Source of the DNA: CAZIRO01 sp964541595
GTDB lineage: Bacteria; Acidobacteriota; HRBIN11
DNA length: 33,945 nt
Direction: 5' to 3'
Assembly (NCBI GenBank): GCA_964541595.1
Contig: CAZIRO010000007.1
Span: 1-33,945 of the forward strand
In this document: positions 17,242 to 24,922 of the stretch, one piece after another
Layout: every line of letters begins with the position of its first letter
Numbering within the stretch: position 1 is the stretch's first letter
Notes under the pieces: generated by a model
The model's database searches: none
Seen by the model: the letters and a program-made list of their open reading frames with translations, nothing else
What the model was told of the DNA's origin: nothing
Made by a program: the position numbers and the translations under genes

Positions 17242-17453
17242 GATCGGGACAGGCAATGGAACACGGGATGCGCCGGATGCGCGGATGACCCGATCGACGC
17301 CAGGTCCCAGGTATCAGGTATCAGGTGTCAGGTCCCAGGTATCAGGTGCCGGGTGGCAGGTGGCGGATATCGGGGTCTCAGGGAGACCGGCATTGCATCG
17401 GATGGAATGGCGCATGGCAGACCGGTCACTCACCGTGTCCCATTGCCCGTCCC
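17242..17453. repeat. Composite heptamer/inverted-repeat element, copy C
   Basis: A complete copy of about 212 bp, in reverse orientation compared with copy B. The left end is GATCGGGACAGGCAATGG (17242-17259). The right end reads the complement of that motif at 17434-17453. Ten heptamers of the RGGTNNC form occupy 17302-17371, then a GGTCTC/GAGACC hairpin. The left arm contains GATGCGCCGGATGCGCGGATG, the arm type shared with copies D and F. The right end runs into the stop codon (17453-17455) of the PAP2/propeller gene. Confidence 0.85.
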
Positions 17454-19084
17454 TACGGGGGCTCGGGGAGCCACGCGGGATATACGTCCTGACCAGCACT
17501 GTCAAGTAACCGGTAGGAACGACGCCGCACCGTGTCGAGCACCATGATGCGCCAGTTGCCCGTTCGTTTGTCCGCACTCGATTGATAGACAATCCAGCGT
17601 CCGTCCGGGGACCAGCGCGGATCATAGTCGTACATGTGCGGGCGATCCGGCGTTAGATTTTCCAGACGACCGGTACGGACGTCCAGTATCGCGATATCCC
17701 CCTTGCCATCGAATCGTGTTGTGGTCAGTGCAATGCGCTGGCCGTCCGGCGCCCAGTCCGGTCGACAGGATGCACCTTTCAGGACGATACGCAGATCGCC
17801 CTGCGCAACATCCAGCAGCCCGATACTCCAGCCGAACAGTGCACTCGAAGTGAGCGCAATGGTCCGCCCGTCCGGGGATACATCCGGAAGGATGTTGCGG
17901 GAGAACATGCCCCGGGTCAGTTGCGTAACCTGTCCGGTGAAGATGTCCACCACGAACAGTTGCCGGCGTGCGGCCTGATCGGAATCGAACGCGATACGCT
18001 GGCTATCCGGGAACCATGCGGGATTCTCTTCGCTCATGGGCGTCGTCATCAGCGGACGGATGGTGTGCGTTACGCGATCGTACAGGTATAGATCGTACTG
18101 CCGCCCTTTCTGGCGTTGAAACGCGATCCAGCGTCCGTCCGGCGAAGGTGCGGGATACGTGTCATTCGCCGGGGACCCGATCAGCAGCATCACACCGTCG
18201 CGCGTGAGCATATAGATGTCAAACGATCCCCGGACATTCGAGGCGAAAACCACCGGCGCGGTGAGTTGTTTGACCACAGGAGCGTGTATGTCCCATCCGG
18301 GCGGGGGATCCGGCGTGGACCGCGCGGGAGATGCCGTCTGCGAATGCGTGGGACCATCCGCAAGCAGATGGCGGAACATCCACCACCGGTCGGACGCGGT
18401 TTCGCGCAAGATGGCCCCACCGATCACAACGGTCGCAAGCAACAGCGTGCCGATCGCCCATGGACGCAGGCGCACAAACAATGCCGACAGGGATGTGGAG
18501 CGTTGTATATGCGTCAGGACCCATCGACCGATGACCGTTCCGATGATTGCACCGGCGATGACATCACTCGGATGATGGTTCTTTTCAATGATGCGTGCAA
18601 CCCCCACCGCGACGGCGGTTCCATAAATCGGTACACGCAGCGCGGGCGAACAGACTTTCGCAAGTACGGCCGCGGTTGCCCATGCGGCGGCCGTGTGTCC
18701 CGATGGAAACGACTGCCATCGTCCGTAAATGGTCAACGGGTGAAACATCAACACATCCGTCCAATCGTTGATGACATACGGACGGGCGCGGCCGACCAGG
18801 ATCTTGATCACATTGACGATCAGACCCGTGCCCGCGCCACTGATTAAAATTGCCCGGCCACACTCCCGCCAGGCTCGGGCCTTTCGACGGTGCAAGCCCG
18901 CGAATGTGAGACACGCGATGCCGATCCCCGCGATGGTCCAGCCGCTGCCGAGGACCGCGATACGGTGGCTCCATACAACGGCATCATGAGCCGGACGGAA
19001 CTCCCGTGCGACGAGCACGTCCAGGCCGATACAGACCGTCACGAGTCCCAGAACGATACCTGTGTATGCTATGGCTGTCCGCAT
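17453..19084 (-). CDS. PAP2 lipid phosphatase fused to a TolB/PD40 beta-propeller
   Basis: A two-part protein of 543 aa. Residues 1-230 form a multi-pass membrane PAP2 domain with the complete phosphatase signature: Lys94 to Arg101-Pro102, PSGH (127-130), and Arg164/His170/Asp174. After a last helix (about 208-226) and a Pro/Ser linker, residues 275-540 contain about six PD40 blades with repeated SPDGRWIAF, FPDSQRIAF, SPDGRTIAL, APDGQRIAL and SPDGRWIVY motifs. PAP2 enzymes dephosphorylate undecaprenyl-PP, phosphatidate or lipid A; the propeller may bind a ligand or protein. The predicted layout puts the propeller after an even or odd helix number that I cannot settle, so its side of the membrane is unknown. 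An upstream start would read through the heptamer repeats and is rejected. The stop codon touches copy C. Confidence 0.88.
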   Translation of the reverse strand: MRTAIAYTGIVLGLVTVCIGLDVLVAREFRPAHDAVVWSHRIAVLGSGWTIAGIGIACLTFAGLHRRKARAWRECGRAILISGAGTGLIVNVIKILVGRARPYVINDWTDVLMFHPLTIYGRWQSFPSGHTAAAWATAAVLAKVCSPALRVPIYGTAVAVGVARIIEKNHHPSDVIAGAIIGTVIGRWVLTHIQRSTSLSALFVRLRPWAIGTLLLATVVIGGAILRETASDRWWMFRHLLADGPTHSQTASPARSTPDPPPGWDIHAPVVKQLTAPVVFASNVRGSFDIYMLTRDGVMLLIGSPANDTYPAPSPDGRWIAFQRQKGRQYDLYLYDRVTHTIRPLMTTPMSEENPAWFPDSQRIAFDSDQAARRQLFVVDIFTGQVTQLTRGMFSRNILPDVSPDGRTIALTSSALFGWSIGLLDVAQGDLRIVLKGASCRPDWAPDGQRIALTTTRFDGKGDIAILDVRTGRLENLTPDRPHMYDYDPRWSPDGRWIVYQSSADKRTGNWRIMVLDTVRRRSYRLLDSAGQDVYPAWLPEPP

Positions 19085-19090
19085 ATTGAC

Positions 19091-19206
19091 CGTACCTGGG
19101 ACCTGAGACCCGAGACCCGAAACCTGGGACCTGAGACCCGACCCCTGCCACCAACCGGGCCATCCGCGCATCCGGTACGTCCCCTGTCCCATTGCCTGTC
19201 CCGATC
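19091..19206. repeat. Composite heptamer/inverted-repeat element, copy D (one arm missing)
   Basis: Half of the element: nine heptamers (19091-19153), then the arm containing GCCATCCGCGCATCCGG and the terminal repeat TGTCCCATTGCCTGTCCCGA (19185-19204). The opposite arm and terminal repeat are absent. The heptamers end only 6 bp from the start codon of the PAP2/propeller gene (19084), so the gene's leader is made of repeat units. Either a deletion fused them or the element was acquired incomplete. Confidence 0.85.
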
Positions 19207-19222
19207 CCGGTGGTCCATCTTT

Positions 19223-19251
19223 TTGACTCCATGCGGCAACAAGTGTATATT
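19223..19251 (+). promoter_or_regulatory. Near-consensus sigma70 promoter of the MTHFR-like/lysS genes
   Basis: TTGACT (19223-19228), a 17-bp spacer and TATATT (19246-19251): five of six matches in each box at ideal spacing. Transcription would start near 19258, about 170 nt before the start codon at 19430. The -35 box begins 17 bp beyond the end of copy D. Confidence 0.75.
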
Positions 19252-19254
19252 ATA
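19249..19254 (-). promoter_or_regulatory. Possible divergent -10 box for the PAP2/propeller gene
   Basis: The minus strand reads a perfect TATAAT here, overlapping the plus-strand -10 of the MTHFR-like gene. The -35 region is poor, so this is tentative. If used, transcripts would begin near 19242 and carry copy D in a 5' leader of about 158 nt. No other AT-rich -10 lies between it and the start codon. Confidence 0.35.
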
Positions 19255-19257
19255 TCA

Positions 19258-19429
19258 ATATTTCCAGCGTCCGCGTAATCGGCAATGCTGACCCCGACGA
19301 CGGGCGGCCGGTGCATCGGTGCCGTACAGGTCGCGTTGACTGCGGTTTTCTCCTTGAAGTGATGGGTTTCTCGCCGCCGGATTATTTTTTCGAATCTTGG
19401 GGGCTGTTTCTCCGGGTGGAGGTATATCC
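19258..19429 (+). other. Long 5' leader of the MTHFR-like/lysS transcript
   Basis: About 170 nt between the predicted transcription start and the ATG at 19430. It holds weak hairpins, for example CGGTGC with GTGCCG around 19300, and a T-rich run near 19383-19390. A Shine-Dalgarno GTGGAGG lies at 19416-19422. I could not match it to a SAM, SAH, THF or cobalamin riboswitch by eye and see no small reading frame I would defend. Confidence 0.4.
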
Positions 19430-20509
19430 ATGGTGGAGTGTCTGCGCGATCGAATTCTCCGGCGCAACGGAATGGTGGTGTTTTACGAACTGCTCCCACC
19501 GCCGGAACAGGCAGCACCGGAAGAGGTGCACGCGGTCGTTGAGTCCGTTCTGGAACTGTTGCGTACGGTTGCGGTGCCGATCGATGCCATCAATATCCCC
19601 GAAGTACGCCCGGAAAGCCGGACCGGAGAGCGTCCCCAGGCGTTTGTTCCCAAGATGGCGCCCCGGAAGTTTGCGGCCACCCTGCAGGCGCATCTCCCGG
19701 CCAGTGTTGAGGTCATCATCAATCGATGTGTGGTGTATGCACCCCGTCCGGCACAGGTGCGCTGGCTGGTGCATACGTATCAGAAATACGGCATTCACAA
19801 CCTGATCGTCGTTGGGGGGGAATCCAGTCAGATCCGCTATCCGGGTCCCTCCGTGTTGGAGACCGCACGTTGGCTATCGCAGGATCTCCGGCGGGGGCGG
19901 CATCCGCTCAATGGTGCCCGATTGGCCGCTCCGATCGATTACTGTATCGGGGGTATCACCATTCCCACCCGCCGTAAACCGGATCCGCAGCGGGATGAAC
20001 CGAACCGTCTCCTGCAGAAAGCCCGGATGGGTATCGAGTTCTTTACCAGTCAGGTATTGTATGAATCCCGAAGTATTCAGGAGTTGCTGCGCGACTATGA
20101 CCGTCTGTGTCAACAACAGGGTGTACCGCCACGGCGCATCTTTCTGAGTTTTGCACCGGTATCATCGGCCGGGGATATTCGCTTTCTGAAATGGCTGGGT
20201 GTCGTGATCCCACCGGAGGTCGAGCGGGAGTTACTGCGCGGCTGGTTGGGGATTGCCTGGCGATCGATTCGGGTGGCGGAACGCATTCTCATGGATATCA
20301 TGGAATTCGTAGAACGCGAGCGGATCCGCGTGCCTCTGGGGCTGAACGTGGAACACATCACCAGCCGCAATTTCGAGATCTCGGCGGAGATGATCGACCG
20401 TCTACACGAGATCATTGCGGGTTCCGGATCGCGAGTACGACGGAGTGAAGTCGAAGCGGAACACGCGTTACAACTCGCCTGGCTGGAGATGGACGATGCC
20501 ATCATTTGA
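19430..20509 (+). CDS. Methylenetetrahydrofolate reductase-family (MetF-like) protein
   Basis: A 359-aa TIM-barrel-type protein resembling MTHFR, which reduces 5,10-methylene-THF to 5-methyl-THF with FAD. Supporting stretches are VVFYELLPPP near the N-terminus (compare the FEFFPP of MetF), INIPEVRPES, a GIHNLIVVGGESS strand, YCIGGITIP, and GIEFFTSQVLYE (compare the GADFxxTQ segment). It is longer and more divergent than E. coli MetF, so the exact reaction is uncertain; a reductase or an MTHFR-like C1-transfer protein are both possible. The start ATG at 19430 follows GTGGAGG with 7 nt spacing. It precedes lysS by 20 nt and probably shares its transcript. Confidence 0.75.
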   Translation: MVECLRDRILRRNGMVVFYELLPPPEQAAPEEVHAVVESVLELLRTVAVPIDAINIPEVRPESRTGERPQAFVPKMAPRKFAATLQAHLPASVEVIINRCVVYAPRPAQVRWLVHTYQKYGIHNLIVVGGESSQIRYPGPSVLETARWLSQDLRRGRHPLNGARLAAPIDYCIGGITIPTRRKPDPQRDEPNRLLQKARMGIEFFTSQVLYESRSIQELLRDYDRLCQQQGVPPRRIFLSFAPVSSAGDIRFLKWLGVVIPPEVERELLRGWLGIAWRSIRVAERILMDIMEFVERERIRVPLGLNVEHITSRNFEISAEMIDRLHEIIAGSGSRVRRSEVEAEHALQLAWLEMDDAII

Positions 20510-20529
20510 ACTCACGGGAGCATGCCGGC

Positions 20530-22095
20530 ATGTCCGAGCGGGATTTCGTTCGTGAACGGTGGACCATTCTGCAGAAGATTCGGGCAGCGGGCGTCCCGGT
20601 ATACCCATACCGGTATGCAACAACGGACGCGATCGATCGGGTGGTCACAGCCTATCGGGACGAGACCGATCCGGATCGGTTGCAGCGGGTGCATGTGCGG
20701 GTTGCCGGTCGGGTGCAATCACTTCGCTGGCACGGAAGGACGACCTTTGCGCATCTGCAGGGACGCACACATCGCCTGCAGGTGTACGTCCGCAGGGACG
20801 AACTCGGTGCCGCCGCGTATGACGCATTCGTCAGCCTGGATGTGGGCGACATTGTCGGCGTTGAGGGACACCTCTTTCGCACCCGTACCGGTGAATTGAC
20901 CGTACGCGTTGAACGCTGGACCCTGCTGGCCAAATGCTGGCTGCCGCTGCCTGAACGATGGCACGGTTTGACCGACGTCGAGGTCCGCTATCGGCGACGG
21001 TATCTCGATCTGATTGCAAATCCCGCTGTACGCCGCATTTTCCTCATGCGTTCCCGGATGGTCCGAACGATCCGGCAGTTTCTGGACGGGCGCGATTTCG
21101 TCGAGGTCGAAACCCCGGTGCTGCAATCGATCTATGGGGGCGCACTTGCCCGTCCGTTTGTCACCCATCACCACGCACTGGATATCGATCTCTACCTGCG
21201 GATCGCGCCGGAACTTTACCTCAAACGGCTGATCGTGGGGTGTCTGGAACGGGTGTATGAAGTGGCAAAGAATTTTCGCAACGAAGGGGTGTCCGTGCTG
21301 CATAATCCGGAATTCACCATGCTGGAACTTTACCAGGCGTATGCGGATTACGAGGATATCATGCGCCTGATGGAGGAAATGCTGGCATCGCTCGTCGAGA
21401 CGTTGTTCGGACGGTTGCAGATCGAATATCAGGGCCAGAGGATCGACCTGACGCCCCCATGGCGTCGCCTGTCCATGCTGGAAGGACTGTGCACCATCGG
21501 CAACCTGACCGAATCGCAACTTGAAGACCGTGATGCACTCGTTGCCAACGCACGTGCACTCGGGGTGCCCCATGCGGAATCGCTGCCGTGGGGCAAACTG
21601 ATCGGTGAGATCTTTGAACGTACGGTCCAGCCGCATCTCATTCAGCCGACTTTTGTCATTGACTTTCCCGTGGACATTTCGCCACTGGCCCGCAGGAAAC
21701 GGGATAACCCGCGACTGGTCGAACGGTTTGAACTGTTCATCGGGGGACTGGAACTCGCCAATGCGTTCAGCGAACTCAACGATCCGTTTGAGCAGAAACG
21801 GCGTTTTGCCGACCAGATCCGCCAGCGAGCGGCCGGCGACGAGGAAGCCCATCAAATGGATGCGGACTATGTCCTGGCCCTGATGTACGGGTTGCCGCCC
21901 ACGGGAGGATTGGGGCTGGGCATCGATCGGCTGGCGATGCTCCTGTGTGATGTGACCTCCATTCGCGAGGTGTTGCTGTTTCCGACTCTGCGGCCGGTTC
22001 CCATCGATCTACCGATTCCCGAAGAACTGGAAACCGTCGCTCTGGATGAAATGGCGCACCATCCGGATGAAATCGAAGATCGTCATGAACGGTGA
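20530..22095 (+). CDS. lysS: Lysyl-tRNA synthetase, class II
   Basis: Charges tRNA-Lys. The 521-aa product has an N-terminal OB-fold anticodon-binding domain (about 45-150). The class II catalytic core carries motif 1 around FLDGRDFVEVETPVL, motif 2 (FRNEGVSVLHNPEFTMLE), and motif 3 (GLGLGIDRLAML). HNPEFTMLE and ELANAFSELNDP mark LysRS rather than AspRS or AsnRS. The ATG at 20530 is preceded by GGGAG; a TTG at 20506 overlapping the upstream stop is less likely. The C-terminus carries about 20 extra acidic and histidine-rich residues. The gene is followed by a hairpin without a T-tract and by copy E. Confidence 0.97.
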   Translation: MSERDFVRERWTILQKIRAAGVPVYPYRYATTDAIDRVVTAYRDETDPDRLQRVHVRVAGRVQSLRWHGRTTFAHLQGRTHRLQVYVRRDELGAAAYDAFVSLDVGDIVGVEGHLFRTRTGELTVRVERWTLLAKCWLPLPERWHGLTDVEVRYRRRYLDLIANPAVRRIFLMRSRMVRTIRQFLDGRDFVEVETPVLQSIYGGALARPFVTHHHALDIDLYLRIAPELYLKRLIVGCLERVYEVAKNFRNEGVSVLHNPEFTMLELYQAYADYEDIMRLMEEMLASLVETLFGRLQIEYQGQRIDLTPPWRRLSMLEGLCTIGNLTESQLEDRDALVANARALGVPHAESLPWGKLIGEIFERTVQPHLIQPTFVIDFPVDISPLARRKRDNPRLVERFELFIGGLELANAFSELNDPFEQKRRFADQIRQRAAGDEEAHQMDADYVLALMYGLPPTGGLGLGIDRLAMLLCDVTSIREVLLFPTLRPVPIDLPIPEELETVALDEMAHHPDEIEDRHER

Positions 22096-22098
22096 CCA

Positions 22099-22130
22099 CA
22101 CCGCTTCGGCCGGTATATTGAACCGCGGTG
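22099..22130 (+). terminator. Possible hairpin after lysS
   Basis: CACCGC (22099-22104) pairs perfectly with GCGGTG (22125-22130), and the stem can be extended by TTC/GAA across a CC bulge. There is no T-tract after it, so it would not be a standard intrinsic terminator. Confidence 0.3.
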
Positions 22131-22145
22131 GAAATCCCATCTGAG

Positions 22146-22315
22146 ATCGGGACAGGCCATGGGACACCGTGGGTGCCCATGCGACCATGCGATGTCCCCA
22201 TCCCGGAGATACCAGTTTCCCTGAGACCTGAGACCGGACACCCGACACCTGAGACCGGTGGCCACCGGCACACCGGTGGATCCGGTGGTTCCCCTGTCCC
22301 ATGGCCTGTCTCGAT
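22146..22315. repeat. Composite heptamer/inverted-repeat element, copy E
   Basis: A complete short copy of about 170 bp. The terminal repeats are ATCGGGACAGGCCATGGGAC at 22146 onward and its complement, with one mismatch, ending at 22315. The left arm has the ATGGG-CACC / GGTG-CCCAT hairpin. The core is only five heptamers (22223-22257). The right arm holds the palindrome CCGGTGGCCACCGG (22255-22268) and GTGGATCCGGTGG as in copy B. It separates lysS from the MEMO-family gene. Confidence 0.87.
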
Positions 22316-22331
22316 CCCGGAATTCCATGGC

Positions 22332-22360
22332 TTTTCTGTTCCCGTCAGGGACCGTATAAT
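22332..22360 (+). promoter_or_regulatory. Probable promoter of the MEMO/biotinyl/lyase genes
   Basis: A perfect TATAAT at 22355-22360 lies 33 nt before the ATG at 22394. The -35 is weak (TTTTCT at 17 bp spacing). It begins 16 bp after the right end of copy E. Confidence 0.5.
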
Positions 22361-22393
22361 ACCCCGATACGCGATCAGCGGAGGGCCATCCGC

Positions 22394-23269
22394 ATGCGAC
22401 TTCGTGCACCGGCCGTTGCCGGGTATTTTTACCCGGGTGCGGAAGGGGAACTTCGAAAGATGCTGGCCCAGCTCGTGCACCCGGATACACCCAGGATCCC
22501 GGCCATCGGCGTTGTCTGTCCGCACGCTGGGTATATCTATTCCGGGCGCACGGCAGGGCGCGTTTACAGCAGGGTACACATTCCCCGGCGCGTACTGATC
22601 TTCGGACCGAATCACACGGGGATGGGCGCACCGCTGTCGTGCTGGGCCCACGGAGCGTGGCGAACGCCGCTCGGTGTCGTGCCCATTGACGAGGACCTGG
22701 CACGTCGGCTGCTCGACGCGTGTCCGTATCTGGAGGATGACACGCAGGCCCATCTGCGTGAACACGCTATTGAGGTGCAGCTGCCGTTTCTGCAGTATCT
22801 GGTCCGGGAATTTTCGTTTGTACCGATCGTTGTCGGTACGACCGATATGACCGCGTTGACCGCACTCGCCCAGGCGGTGGTGACCGCCGTCCGGGATACC
22901 TCCGAACCGGTCCTGCTCGTCGCGAGTACGGATATGTCGCATTACATTCCCGCAAAAGACGCTGCGGACATCGATCAGCATGCCATCCGGGCGATCGCAG
23001 CGGTGGACGGTCCGGCTCTGTATCAGGCGGTGCATACGTACAAGATCAGTATGTGCGGGTATCTTCCCACCACGGTTGTTTTGATGGCGGCACGCGCATT
23101 GGGCGCCGTTCAGGGCGAACTCGTCGAATACACGCATTCCGGCGTCGTGACCGGCGATGACCATTCAGTCGTCGCGTATCTCGGGATGATCCTGCGAGGC
23201 GCGCATGGTTCGCTGGACACTGAAGTATCAGCGTCGCACGTGCACGATGGACGTTCTGCCGATCGATGA
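22394..23269 (+). CDS. MEMO1-family protein
   Basis: A 291-aa protein of the MEMO family, which shares a fold with non-haem iron dioxygenases (LigB type). Motifs are RAPAVAGYFYPG at the start, CPHAGYIYSG, HTGMG, REHAIEVQLPFLQYL, STDMSHY and CGYLPTTVVLM. The conserved His and Cys residues of the proposed active site are present. Biochemical function in bacteria is not established. AMMECR1 and radical-SAM partners often found beside MEMO genes are absent here. GGAGG precedes the ATG at 22394. The 3' end overlaps the biotinyl protein gene by 65 nt, so the two are probably co-translated. Confidence 0.9.
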   Translation: MRLRAPAVAGYFYPGAEGELRKMLAQLVHPDTPRIPAIGVVCPHAGYIYSGRTAGRVYSRVHIPRRVLIFGPNHTGMGAPLSCWAHGAWRTPLGVVPIDEDLARRLLDACPYLEDDTQAHLREHAIEVQLPFLQYLVREFSFVPIVVGTTDMTALTALAQAVVTAVRDTSEPVLLVASTDMSHYIPAKDAADIDQHAIRAIAAVDGPALYQAVHTYKISMCGYLPTTVVLMAARALGAVQGELVEYTHSGVVTGDDHSVVAYLGMILRGAHGSLDTEVSASHVHDGRSADR

Positions 23270-23756
23270 ACACACGGTGAACCTCACCCTGACGGGAGAC
23301 GACTTCCGCGAACCGGTACGGATACAGGTGCGATATCACAGCATCGGTCACCGGTTTGTCATTCAGGTCGGGGATCGTCGATGGCAGGCCGTGGCCGTTG
23401 CGGATGTGCACGGTGTATGGCTGCATCTGCAGGGACGCACGGTATACCTGCAGCGGGTCCCCGTGTCCCATGCGGTGCGGGATACACGGGATACGGTTGT
23501 CGCAGATAGCGTCATTACGGCGCCCATGACGGGTCGTATTGTGGACATCCGGGTGCAACCCGGTGAAACGGTGCCCGCCGGAACGGTACTTGCCGTTCTG
23601 GAAGCCATGAAAATGGAACTGCAGATCGAGGCCCCGGCACACGTGCACATCGAAGCCGTACACGTGCGCGCGGGTGATCTCGTGCAGCAGGGCGATGTGC
23701 TCATCGTCACCCGCAGGGGGGAACACCGTACCGCGGATCCCTCCGACGCCGAGTGA
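23205..23756 (+). CDS. Stand-alone biotinyl (biotin carboxyl carrier) protein
   Basis: A 183-aa acyl-CoA-carboxylase-type carrier. The N-terminal half (about 5-90) resembles the region before the biotinyl domain in propionyl/methylcrotonyl-CoA carboxylase alpha chains. The C-terminal biotinyl domain (about 100-172) has EAMKME with Lys136 as the biotinylated residue, and the PMTGRIVDIRVQPGE strand. No biotin carboxylase or carboxyltransferase is encoded nearby. The ATG at 23205 has GCGAGG upstream but lies 65 nt inside the MEMO gene; Met15 (23247) would cut the overlap to 23 nt. Being next to an HMG-CoA-lyase-like enzyme suggests branched-chain acyl-CoA (leucine) breakdown, by inference. Confidence 0.9.
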   Translation: MVRWTLKYQRRTCTMDVLPIDEHTVNLTLTGDDFREPVRIQVRYHSIGHRFVIQVGDRRWQAVAVADVHGVWLHLQGRTVYLQRVPVSHAVRDTRDTVVADSVITAPMTGRIVDIRVQPGETVPAGTVLAVLEAMKMELQIEAPAHVHIEAVHVRAGDLVQQGDVLIVTRRGEHRTADPSDAE

Positions 23757-23784
23757 GCCGGGGATCTGGATACAGGAGCATGGT

Positions 23785-24696
23785 ATGGTATCCATCTGGA
23801 TCACGGAAGTCGGCCCCCGCGATGGCCTGCAGAATGAGCCGGCGTTTGTTCCGACGGAGATGAAGATCGCCTTCATTCACGCTCTGGCCGAAACGGGTGT
23901 ACCGGAAATTGAAGTCACGTCGTTTGTTTCTCCCCGGTGGGTGCCTCAACTTGCGGATGCAGAAGAAGTCTTCCGCGGGCTGACACGAAAACCGAACGTC
24001 GTGTATTCGGCGCTGGTTCCGAATATGCGGGGCATGGAGCGGGCGCTGTCGGTGGGGGTCCGTAAAATCGCCGTCTTCACCGCCGCATCCGAGACGTTTA
24101 ATCGAAAGAACACGAATGCCTCCATCGAAGCGTCTTACCGTCGATTCCGGCCCGTGATCGACGCCGCCCGTCAGCACGGGGTATTCGTACGGGCGTACAT
24201 CTCCACAGCGTTTTACTGCCCCTATGAGGGGAAAATCGATCCCGCACAGACCGTACGCGTGGCCGAGCGTCTGCTGGAACTCGGTGTCGACGAACTCTCC
24301 ATCGGGGACACCATTGGACGTGCTGTACCCCGGGACGTCCGGGCACTGCTCGATCTGTTGCTGGACCGTGTGCCCGTCGAAAAAGTCGTGCTCCATTTTC
24401 ACGACACGTACGGCATGGCGATCGCCAACGTGCTCACCGCATGGGAGGAATACGGAGTGGTGCGTTTCGACGCGTCCGCCGGTGGACTCGGCGGTTGTCC
24501 GTATGCGCCGGGAGCGTCCGGCAATGTGGCCACGGAAGACGTGGTGTATGCGTTACGTGCGTCCGGCGCATCGATCGACGTGGATATTCAACAGATCGTC
24601 CGTGCGGTGGAAATCATTCGGCCGTATATTCAACGCCCGTTGCAGTCCCGCGTCGGTGCCGTATATCGCGGCCGCGCCGAACCTGCGACCCGATAG
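23785..24696 (+). CDS. Hydroxymethylglutaryl-CoA lyase-like enzyme
   Basis: A 303-aa DRE-TIM metallolyase that would cleave HMG-CoA to acetoacetate and acetyl-CoA, the last step of leucine degradation. Seen: VGPRDGLQ with Arg12-Asp13, the metal-binding HFHDTYG, and the signature loop GGLGGCPYAPG with Cys238, which separates HMG-CoA lyase from isopropylmalate and citramalate synthases. The ATG at 23785 is preceded by AGGAG; the longer open frame upstream is a shadow of the biotinyl gene. It lies 28 nt after that gene, in the same orientation. Related lyases acting on similar 3-hydroxy-acyl-CoAs cannot be excluded. Confidence 0.92.
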   Translation: MVSIWITEVGPRDGLQNEPAFVPTEMKIAFIHALAETGVPEIEVTSFVSPRWVPQLADAEEVFRGLTRKPNVVYSALVPNMRGMERALSVGVRKIAVFTAASETFNRKNTNASIEASYRRFRPVIDAARQHGVFVRAYISTAFYCPYEGKIDPAQTVRVAERLLELGVDELSIGDTIGRAVPRDVRALLDLLLDRVPVEKVVLHFHDTYGMAIANVLTAWEEYGVVRFDASAGGLGGCPYAPGASGNVATEDVVYALRASGASIDVDIQQIVRAVEIIRPYIQRPLQSRVGAVYRGRAEPATR

Positions 24697-24749
24697 GGCC
24701 GCGGACACATGGTCCGGTACCGGTGGATTGTCCGGACACGCGCCATTCC

Positions 24750-24764
24750 GGGGAGTGTCTCCCC
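24750..24764 (+). terminator. Possible hairpin after the lyase gene
   Basis: GGGGAG, loop TGT, CTCCCC: a perfect 6-bp stem 54 nt after the lyase stop. The nearest T-run (TTTT) is about 9 nt further, so intrinsic termination is possible but weak. Confidence 0.35.
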
Positions 24765-24855
24765 CCTGAACGTTTTCCGAAGTATCGGATCACGCGGAGT
24801 CATCTGGAATGAGGAGAAAACGTTGCCATGGGGACTCGAATCCCGGTCGCGGTTC

Positions 24856-24885
24856 TTGCGTCATGAAGGGAACATCTGGTATGAT
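24856..24885 (+). promoter_or_regulatory. Extended -10 promoter of the FadL/esterase operon
   Basis: TTGCGT (24856-24861), an 18-bp spacer and TATGAT (24880-24885) preceded by TG at the extended -10 position (TGGTATGAT). Transcription would begin near 24892, about 31 nt before the fadL ATG. Confidence 0.6.
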
Positions 24886-24922
24886 GAAATTTCCTCACCT
24901 GATATCCAACGGGAGGTTCCTC

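Noticed and set aside
19085..19192. N-terminal extension of the PAP2/propeller protein
   Set aside because: It would translate the heptamers of copy D, and the natural N-terminal transmembrane helix begins right after the ATG at 19084.
19258..19429. Riboswitch (SAM, SAH, THF, cobalamin) or T-box before the MTHFR-like gene
   Set aside because: No hallmark conserved core or T-box sequence seen; only weak hairpins with G-U pairs. Kept only as an unexplained leader.
24826..24852. T-arm-like sequence around GGGACTCGAATCCC suggesting a tRNA
   Set aside because: The loop is six nucleotides and no D arm, anticodon arm or acceptor stem can be built around it; it lies in the fadL upstream region.
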